Assembly: GCA_025450375.1 (NCBI GenBank) | Contig: JANWHO010000296.1 | Span: 1-11,716, forward strand | DNA length: 11,716 nt | Reading direction: 5' to 3' | Source of the DNA: Chloroflexota bacterium | GTDB lineage: Bacteria > Chloroflexota > UBA5177 > JANWHV01 | Shown: in pieces, positions 7,131 to 11,716 of the stretch | How positions within the stretch are numbered: position 1 is the first letter of the stretch | How the letters are laid out: the number at the start of each line of letters is the position of its first letter | The notes under the pieces: generated by a model | Database searches by the model: none | Told to the model about the DNA's origin: nothing | Seen by the model: the letters and a program-made list of their open reading frames with translations, nothing else | Made by a program: the position numbers and the translations under genes

Positions 7131-7269
7131 CCCTGTCCTTTTTGGCGTGCGGCGGCACATTCTCCACGATCAAGAAGAAGAGAACGACCCGAGGGCGAAC
7201 CTTCTCTTCCATCGTGTCGCGAAATTCGCCTGAGCGCAAAGGCGCTATCCACGAAAAAGGGCGGAAAAT
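7131..7269 (-). promoter_or_regulatory. Structured 139-base leader upstream of the FtsA-like gene
   Basis: This is the longest gene-free stretch in the window. In the minus-strand RNA, GAAGAGAA (7202-7209) can pair perfectly with TTCTCTTC (7177-7184) around a 17-base loop. Outside that stem, CACGAT (7211-7216) pairs with ATCGTG (7165-7170), with 1 and 6 unpaired bases between the stems. A separate small hairpin, AGCGC-CTTT-GCGCT (7233-7246), precedes it. GTGC-CGCC-GCAC sits nearer the start codon, just before AAGGA at 7136-7140. No U-tract follows the stems, so they are not classic terminators. No convincing promoter was found. A regulatory role is inference. Confidence 0.4.
7136..7140 (-). 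promoter_or_regulatory. Ribosome binding site of the FtsA-like gene
   Basis: AAGGA on the minus strand, 5 bases before ATG at 7130. It decides for the 417-residue start over the longer 427-residue frame beginning at 7160. Confidence 0.65.
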
Positions 7270-7581
7270 CTAGGTTTTGTCGGAATCCGCGCCGTGCTTG
7301 GACGCTTCGAAGCGCGTGGTGAGATCCTCGCGGGTGCGCGCTGCCGTGGCCCGGCCTTCGTCGAGCGCCTGCCGCAACTGGGTCCGCACGTCATCCACCA
7401 GAGTCCGAGCCCTGGCGATCACGGCGTTCGCGGGCGCGAATGGGGTCGGACCAGCCGGCGCCTCTCCCGTCCGCGGGAGCGCGACCGCGGCGCGCGAGGA
7501 GAACACGACCGCCACCGTAGCGCCAACCGCGACCCCTACTACCAGCCCGGAGAGTAGTTTGCCGCTTGTTCGCCAAGCCAT
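7270..7581 (-). CDS. Small YtxH-like membrane protein
   Basis: A 103-residue protein with one glycine-rich transmembrane segment near the N-terminus (about 8-28, LLSGLVVGVAVGATVAVVF), a Pro/Ala stretch (35-52), then a charged helix (55-95, ARARTLVDDVRTQLRQALDE) ending in a hydrophilic tail. This resembles the YtxH/gas-vesicle-GvpP-like group, in which a short glycine-rich helix is followed by an amphipathic or coiled helix; members are poorly understood and some are stress-linked. It has the best Shine-Dalgarno of the window, GGGAGG at 7590-7595, 8 bases before the ATG, and a likely promoter of its own at 7629-7637. Family assignment is moderate because it rests on size and layout more than on a sharp motif. 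Function unknown. Confidence 0.75.
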   Translation of the reverse strand: MAWRTSGKLLSGLVVGVAVGATVAVVFSSRAAVALPRTGEAPAGPTPFAPANAVIARARTLVDDVRTQLRQALDEGRATAARTREDLTTRFEASKHGADSDKT

Positions 7582-7613
7582 ACCATCACCCTCCCACCCT
7601 ATTCATAAGGGTA

Positions 7614-7883
7614 TTATCGGCTTCTGGCATTATACCATAGCCCCAGCCAGTGCATGCCAACCAGCATCAGGAGATTCAACACCAGCCCCACCCCAAGCTC
7701 TACTTCACCCACGGTGCCGCGCGTGATGCCGGCCGCCCTACCTAACACCTGCCCGATCAAAAGGGCCGACACTCCCAGCAACCAGTAAACCGGCAGGTAG
7801 TAGAACGGGCGACGGGTACATAGACCCGCGACGCTTGCGGTCAACAAGGCAACCATCAGCACCAGCAGCAGTTGTGGAGACAC
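7614..7883 (-). CDS. Unrecognised small three-helix membrane protein
   Basis: An 89-residue, highly hydrophobic protein that I do not recognise. Three membrane helices are visible: about 4-22 (QLLLVLMVALLTASVAGL), 30-50 (LPVYWLLGVSALLIGQVLG) and 61-84 (VELGVGLVLNLLMLVGMHWLGLWY). A basic turn (CTRRPFYY) follows helix 1, and the tail is basic (NARSR). The start is GTG at 7883, supported by GGAGG at 7893-7897, 9 bases upstream. This site lies just before the TAG of the protease gene, so the two genes are closely coupled (18-base gap). The 3' end also contains the promoter-like element for the next gene. No catalytic residues stand out; a structural or regulatory membrane role is only a guess. 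Confidence 0.75.
   Translation of the reverse strand: MSPQLLLVLMVALLTASVAGLCTRRPFYYLPVYWLLGVSALLIGQVLGRAAGITRGTVGEVELGVGLVLNLLMLVGMHWLGLWYNARSR
7629..7637 (-). promoter_or_regulatory. Extended -10 promoter element for the YtxH-like gene
   Basis: Minus-strand TGGTATAAT is a perfect extended -10 (TG-n-TATAAT). A TTGGCA lies upstream but with a 20-base spacer, longer than usual; extended -10 promoters can work with a poor -35. Transcription would start near 7622 and give a leader of about 40 bases before ATG 7581. The element lies inside the end of the three-helix membrane gene, so it would act as an internal promoter. Confidence 0.45.
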
Positions 7884-7892
7884 GATGGCGGT

Positions 7893-7897
7893 CCTCC
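7893..7897 (-). promoter_or_regulatory. Ribosome binding site of the three-helix membrane protein gene
   Basis: GGAGG on the minus strand, 9 bases before GTG at 7883. It supports the GTG as the true start of this short gene. Confidence 0.7.
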
Positions 7898-7901
7898 GGG
7901 G

Positions 7902-9125
7902 CTAGTGGTGGGTGGTGAGATACTGAATAGCGCGCTGGAGTTGGGTGTCGGGGCCGCTTGCCGGCTTTGTCACCACGATGTCCGGCAGAAAGCCGCCGCT
8001 CACGCTGTGCTTGTTTGGGGTGAGCCATAGATGGGTGGTGATCCGCATACTGGAGCCGTCAGCCAGGTTCACTACCTCCTGCTCCGAGTTCTTACCGTAG
8101 GTACGGGTTCCAAGAGTTTCAGCGCGGCCATGGTCGCTCAATGCCTTGGCGATGATTTCGGCGGCGCTGGCAGTATAGCCGTTGACCAGGACCGCGACCG
8201 GTAGGTGCTGGGCGATTCCCGTGGATCCCACCAGGGTCGAAGTATCGCTAAAGTGCCCATTGCCGAGGTTGGTTCGCTCCCAGAAGAGGACATCCTTGCT
8301 GGGGAGGAACTCGCCAGCGATTGACTGCGCGGCATTGACATAACCACCGAGGTTATCCCGAAGATCGAGGACCACGCCCTTGACGTGGGCGGACAGGAGC
8401 TGAACCAGGGCATCGTGAACCTCGCCTGCCGTCGCCACTCCGAAAACGGTGAACTTGATATAGCCGATGTCCCCGACCTTGCCGGCTGCCACGTCCGGAA
8501 TACTGTTCCTGGTCACCTTGACCACGAATGGCTTCCGCGCTCCGGGGCGCACAATGGTCAGCGCCACCGCGGTTCCCTGGTCGCCATGGATCAGGTCCAC
8601 GGCGTTGGTCAGGGAGAGCTTGCGAATATCGCGCCCATTGACCGTAACGATGAGATCGCCTTGCAGCAGTCCAGCCTTCTGGGCGGGCGAATCGACCAGC
8701 GGATTGGTAATCTGTAGGCCGCTCTTGGTCATCACCACGTCGGCTCCGATGCCGTAGCCGTTCGAGGTCTCGTTCAATTGGGAGTTGGCCTGTTTGCTGT
8801 CCACCGGGGGAAAGAAGAGTGTATGGGAGTCCTGCGGGAGCGTACTGGTGTCGACCATCCCGCTGGTGGCGCCGTTGAACAACTGCTTTGGGTCAAACGG
8901 ACGCCAATAACTATCAGTATTCAAGCGTTGATACGCCTGCCAAAAATAATTGAGGGGCTGCTGGGCGTTTTGCGGTACAGGTGCGCCATTAATCACATAG
9001 GCCGCACTGCCGCTGCCGTGGCCGACATTCATGCCGGCCAGGAAACTGGTGGCCATAACCACGACGATGATGAGCGCGGCGGCAATGGTAGCCAGACCAT
9101 GATTCAGGCCGTTTTTGATCTGCAT
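7902..9125 (-). CDS. S41 family carboxy-terminal processing protease (CtpA-like)
   Basis: Membrane-anchored serine protease of the C-terminal processing family, acting outside the cytoplasmic membrane. Numbering is from GTG 9134: transmembrane anchor about 13-35; PDZ domain about 125-210 (GYGIGADVVM, SPAQKAGLLQGDLIVTVNGRDI); S41 core with IGYIKFTVFG, GVVLDLRDNLGGYVNAAQ, LVNGYTASAAEIIAKAL and TRTYGKNSEQEVV. Ser323 is the nucleophile and Lys348 the general base, 25 residues apart as in E. coli Prc (Ser430, Lys455); Gln352 matches Prc Gln459. The catalytic dyad is thus intact. Two starts are possible, GTG 9134 and ATG 9125; I chose ATG 9125 because GGTGGAGAG lies directly before it while the GTG has no Shine-Dalgarno. 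Length (407 aa) is normal. Substrates are unknown; neighbouring envelope proteins are candidates only by position. Confidence 0.95.
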   Translation of the reverse strand: MQIKNGLNHGLATIAAALIIVVVMATSFLAGMNVGHGSGSAAYVINGAPVPQNAQQPLNYFWQAYQRLNTDSYWRPFDPKQLFNGATSGMVDTSTLPQDSHTLFFPPVDSKQANSQLNETSNGYGIGADVVMTKSGLQITNPLVDSPAQKAGLLQGDLIVTVNGRDIRKLSLTNAVDLIHGDQGTAVALTIVRPGARKPFVVKVTRNSIPDVAAGKVGDIGYIKFTVFGVATAGEVHDALVQLLSAHVKGVVLDLRDNLGGYVNAAQSIAGEFLPSKDVLFWERTNLGNGHFSDTSTLVGSTGIAQHLPVAVLVNGYTASAAEIIAKALSDHGRAETLGTRTYGKNSEQEVVNLADGSSMRITTHLWLTPNKHSVSGGFLPDIVVTKPASGPDTQLQRAIQYLTTHH

Positions 9126-9156
9126 TCTCTCCACCCGCGGCGCGTCCGAGGCGCCA

Positions 9157-10254
9157 TTATCCGGTTAGCTGACTGCGTAAATATGCCTCAATGAATGGGT
9201 CCAACTCACCATCTAGCACGGCGGCGGCATCGGTAGTTTCATAGCCGCTCCGTTCATCTTTGACCGCCGAATACGGGTGGATAACATAGGAACGGTCGCG
9301 ATTGCCGAAGGCGGCCGCCACGGGCTCGCCCCGCAATTTGGCCTGCTCTTCCTCTCGGCGACGCAACTCCATATCAAGCAGCTTGGCTTGGAGAATGTGC
9401 AGCGCCATCTGGCGATTCTGCAATTGTGATCGCTCGTTCTGGCAGGTCACCACGATGCCCGTGGGCAGGTGGGTAAGCCGAACGGCGGAGGAGACCTTGT
9501 TCACGTTCTGGCCGCCGGCCCCGGTCGAGCGGTAGTGATCCTCCCGCACATCCTTGGGATCGACTACCACCTCGGGCGCTCCCTCGTCGATTGCCGGCAA
9601 CACTTCCACGCCCGCGAAACTGGTCTGCCGCCGATGGGCCGAATCGAAGGGCGAGAGACGGACAAGGCGGTGGCTGCCACGCTCGGAGAGCAGATATCCG
9701 TAGGCATTGAGGCCGTCAATTTCGATGGTCGCGTTCTTAAAGCCCGCTTCCTCACCCTCGGTGCTATCCACGAGGTCCGCCTTGTAGCCCCGCCGCTCCG
9801 CCCATTTGAGATACATACGAGTGAGCATCTCGGTCCAGTCCTGGGCATCGACCCCGCCGGCGCCGGCGGTGATCGTGATGATCGCGCTGTGGTCCGCGTA
9901 AGGGCGATCGAGCATCAGCTCAAGCTCGGCCTTGTCCAGATTGCGCTCCACCGCCATGACTTGTTCGCCGAATTCCGCCTGCATGGCATCGTCGCCTTCA
10001 GACAACTCGAGCAGTTCCTCCAGATCATGGAGTTGGCGCTGCATGGTTTCCCAGCGGCTGAGCTTCTCTTTCAGGACGGTGAGCTTTTGCATGAGCGCGG
10101 CCCCCCGTTGGGGATCGTCCCACAGTGAACCCTCGGATGCCTGGGCTTCCAGGCCCGCGATTTCCAGTCGTTTTGCAGGTGCGTCCAGGCGCTCCAATAA
10201 TACTTCAAGGCGTTCATGAAGGGCGGCGATGCGCGCGCGAGTCTCCTCTATCAC
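9157..10254 (-). CDS. prfB: Peptide chain release factor 2
   Basis: RF2 recognises UGA and UAA stop codons and triggers peptide release. From GTG at 10254 the protein has 365 residues, the usual RF2 length. The RF2-specific anticodon tripeptide is S201-P-F203 (in RLVRLSPFDSAHRRQTSF), and the catalytic motif is G247-G-Q249 (STGAGGQNVNKVSSAVRLTH). The N-terminal coiled-coil domain and the C-terminal GYETTDAAAVLDGELDPFI are normal. I rejected the longer in-frame ATG at 10341 because it overlaps secA by 80 bases and adds 29 alien residues. The GTG has AGGAG (10259-10263) 4 bases upstream, overlapping the secA stop. The usual programmed +1 frameshift (CUU UGA near codon 25) is absent: the region reads GAG CGC CTG GAC in one open frame. 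Confidence 0.97.
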   Translation of the reverse strand: MIEETRARIAALHERLEVLLERLDAPAKRLEIAGLEAQASEGSLWDDPQRGAALMQKLTVLKEKLSRWETMQRQLHDLEELLELSEGDDAMQAEFGEQVMAVERNLDKAELELMLDRPYADHSAIITITAGAGGVDAQDWTEMLTRMYLKWAERRGYKADLVDSTEGEEAGFKNATIEIDGLNAYGYLLSERGSHRLVRLSPFDSAHRRQTSFAGVEVLPAIDEGAPEVVVDPKDVREDHYRSTGAGGQNVNKVSSAVRLTHLPTGIVVTCQNERSQLQNRQMALHILQAKLLDMELRRREEEQAKLRGEPVAAAFGNRDRSYVIHPYSAVKDERSGYETTDAAAVLDGELDPFIEAYLRSQLTG

Positions 10255-10258
10255 CGGG

Positions 10259-10263
10259 CTCCT
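10259..10263 (-). promoter_or_regulatory. Ribosome binding site of prfB
   Basis: AGGAG on the minus strand, overlapping the secA TAG stop and 4 bases before the prfB GTG at 10254. It decides that start and couples the two genes. Confidence 0.65.
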
Positions 10264-11716
10264 ACGCTCCGCCGTGACATTGCTTGAACTTTTTGCCGCT
10301 GCCGCACCAGCATGGATCATTGCGCCCAAGTTTGGAAGCATTCGGCGGGCGCGCCGGACCGCTGGATGTGCGGGTGATGGCCGGCCCTTCGGCCCGCGCC
10401 GCCCTCGGCGGCTCGGCGGTAGCCACCGCCGGACCCGAGGGCGGCGCGGCCGAGGCGAGCGCGAGCGGCGCGGGCTGTGGCTGCCGTGGGGAGGCGCCGC
10501 CGGGCACGATGCTGATGCTGGGCGGGGGCAGAGGCTGGGGATTATGGACCTGCACCTCGAACTGATAGATCACATGAACAACCTCGTGACGGATCGTAGC
10601 CTGGAGATCCGAGAACATCCCGGAGGCTTTCGTGCGGAACTCCACCAGCGGGTCGCGTTGGCCGGCGGACTGTAACTGCACCCCTTCGCGCAGTTCGTCC
10701 ACCGCGTCGATATGCTGAATCCAGCGACGGTCGATGATCGACAGAAGAAAGAAGCGTTCGGCCTGACGGATCACGTCCACGCCATATTGCTCCTCGCGCG
10801 CCTCGTAGGCGAGGTCGGCTTCATCACTGATCTCCTGGATCAGATCTTCCTTCTTCTGGGCCCGAATGTATTCCTCGGTGAACTGGGTGGGAACCGGGAA
10901 GATTGCCTGTATGGCCTTGAGCAACCCGTCCACGTCCCAATTGTCGGCATAGTCATCGGAAAGATGTGATTGCGCGATATCGGTAAGTTCCTCATGGATC
11001 ATGTTCGAGATAATCTCGTTCACGTCCTCGCCGGCCAGAATACGTTGGCGATCCGCGTAAATGACCGCGCGCTGCCCGGCGATTACGTCGTCATACTGCA
11101 CGAGATATTTCCGTGAATCGAAGTTCCAGCCCTCGACCTTGGTCTGGGCGCTTTCGATGCTCCGGCTGACCATCCCATTCTCGATCGGCTCGTCGTCCGG
11201 TAGTCCCAGCTTGTCGAGCAAACCCTTGACTCGATCGGAGCCGACCCTGCGCATCAAGTCATCCTCAAGGGAGACAAAGAATCGTGATGAGCCGGGATCG
11301 CCCTGGCGCCCGGAGCGCCCACGCAACTGGTTATCAATCCGCCGTGATTCATGCCGTTCGGTACCCACGATGTGCAACCCGCCCGACTCGACCACGCCGT
11401 CGCCGAGCTTGATGTCGGTGCCGCGGCCCGCCATGTTGGTGGCGATGGTGACTATCCCCGCCTGGCCGGCGTTCTCGATGACCAGGGCTTCCTTCTCGTG
11501 CTGCTTGGCGTTCAGGACGCTGTGCGGCACCCCAGCGCGCAAGAGCATGTTGGAGAGCACCTCGGACTTCTCGATCGAGATGGTGCCCACCAGTACCGGT
11601 TGGCCCTTCGTCTGCTTCTCCTTGATTTCGGCCACCACCGCATCGAACTTAGCCGCTTCGGTTTTATAGACGATGTCGTTCAAATCCTTGCGGACCATGG
11701 GCATGTTGGTAGGGAT
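10262..11716 (-). CDS. secA: Preprotein translocase ATPase SecA (3' part, runs off the window)
   Basis: C-terminal 484 residues of SecA, the motor that drives preproteins through SecYEG. The frame is open to base 11716 (IPTNMPMVRKD), so the N-terminal half is missing only because of the window. Visible parts: nucleotide-binding fold 2 with GTISIEKSEVLS, IATNMAGRGTDI (motif V) and NQLRGRSGRQGDPGSSRFF (motif VI); the helical scaffold with WNFDSRKYLVQYDDVI; the helical wing; and IDRRWIQHIDAVDELREGV leading to AGQRDPLVEF. A Pro/Ala-rich linker of roughly 75 residues follows, then a C-terminal SEC-C zinc motif, GRNDPCWCGSGKKFKQCHGG (C-x-C-x8-C-H), which in E. coli contributes to SecB and ribosome contacts. 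The linker contains a PPP run and its DNA holds a 15-bp inverted repeat. The stop TAG is 7 bases before prfB. Confidence 0.97.
   Translation of the reverse strand: MPTNMPMVRKDLNDIVYKTEAAKFDAVVAEIKEKQTKGQPVLVGTISIEKSEVLSNMLLRAGVPHSVLNAKQHEKEALVIENAGQAGIVTIATNMAGRGTDIKLGDGVVESGGLHIVGTERHESRRIDNQLRGRSGRQGDPGSSRFFVSLEDDLMRRVGSDRVKGLLDKLGLPDDEPIENGMVSRSIESAQTKVEGWNFDSRKYLVQYDDVIAGQRAVIYADRQRILAGEDVNEIISNMIHEELTDIAQSHLSDDYADNWDVDGLLKAIQAIFPVPTQFTEEYIRAQKKEDLIQEISDEADLAYEAREEQYGVDVIRQAERFFLLSIIDRRWIQHIDAVDELREGVQLQSAGQRDPLVEFRTKASGMFSDLQATIRHEVVHVIYQFEVQVHNPQPLPPPSISIVPGGASPRQPQPAPLALASAAPPSGPAVATAEPPRAARAEGPAITRTSSGPARPPNASKLGRNDPCWCGSGKKFKQCHGGA
10394..10449. repeat. 15-bp perfect inverted repeat in the SecA linker coding region
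   Basis: CCGCGCCGCCCTCGG (10394-10408) is the exact reverse complement of CCGAGGGCGGCGCGG (10435-10449). Inside the loop, CGGCGGT (10414-10420) and ACCGCCG (10425-10431) form a 7-bp stem with a 4-base loop, so the whole 56 bases can fold as a two-stem structure. It encodes Ala/Pro/Arg-rich linker residues. The very high GC here raises the chance of coincidental pairing, so significance is uncertain. Confidence 0.55.

Noticed and set aside
7131..7160. ATG at 7160 as start of the FtsA-like gene
   Set aside because: GGAG lies only one base before it, too close, while ATG 7130 has AAGGA at a proper distance. The extra residues MCRRTPKRTG are not typical.
10255..10341. Upstream ATG extension of prfB by 29 residues
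   Set aside because: It overlaps secA, adds sequence unlike any RF2 N-terminus, and the GTG at 10254 gives exactly the usual 365 residues with a Shine-Dalgarno.

Overview
This is a GC-rich bacterial chromosome segment in which every gene I can support reads on the minus strand, so transcription runs from 11716 towards 1. In that order the genes are: secA (3' part), prfB, an S41 carboxy-terminal processing protease, an unknown small three-helix membrane protein, a YtxH-like membrane protein, an FtsA/PilM-type actin-like ATPase, a single-pass protein with a baseplate-J-like domain, ruvX (yqgF), mltG, efp, an accB-like gene and xseA (5' part, cut by the window edge). Most gaps are 0-32 bases. 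The two exceptions are 139 bases ahead of the FtsA-like gene and 103 bases ahead of mltG. The layout looks like one long operon or two to three sub-operons, with a likely internal promoter at 7629-7637.

The organism is probably a member of Chloroflexota or a related Terrabacteria lineage such as Dormibacterota. This rests on the baseplate-J-like transmembrane protein next to an FtsA-like protein, an EF-P with an arginine loop tip, and overall protein style. I cannot confirm the taxon from sequence alone. No phage, transposon, CRISPR, rRNA or tRNA signals were seen.

Region by region: 9157-11716 holds protein export and translation termination (SecA, RF2). 7270-9125 holds envelope proteins: an S41 protease and two small membrane proteins. 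3609-7130 holds the FtsA-like ATPase and the baseplate-J-like protein, which I read as a candidate two-component envelope module. 1-3582 is housekeeping: RuvX (pre-16S rRNA processing), MltG (terminates glycan strands), EF-P (polyproline translation), a biotin-carrier-like protein and exonuclease VII large subunit.

The most unusual signals are as follows. (1) The AccB-like protein has lost the biotin-accepting lysine: the expected E-A-M-K-M is V-A-M-Q-I. (2) A 25-bp near-perfect inverted repeat plus a third partial copy lies inside the coding sequence of the baseplate-J-like gene and resembles a REP-type palindromic element. (3) A 15-bp perfect inverted repeat lies in the SecA linker. (4) A structured leader precedes the FtsA-like gene. 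(5) EF-P carries Arg32 at its loop tip.
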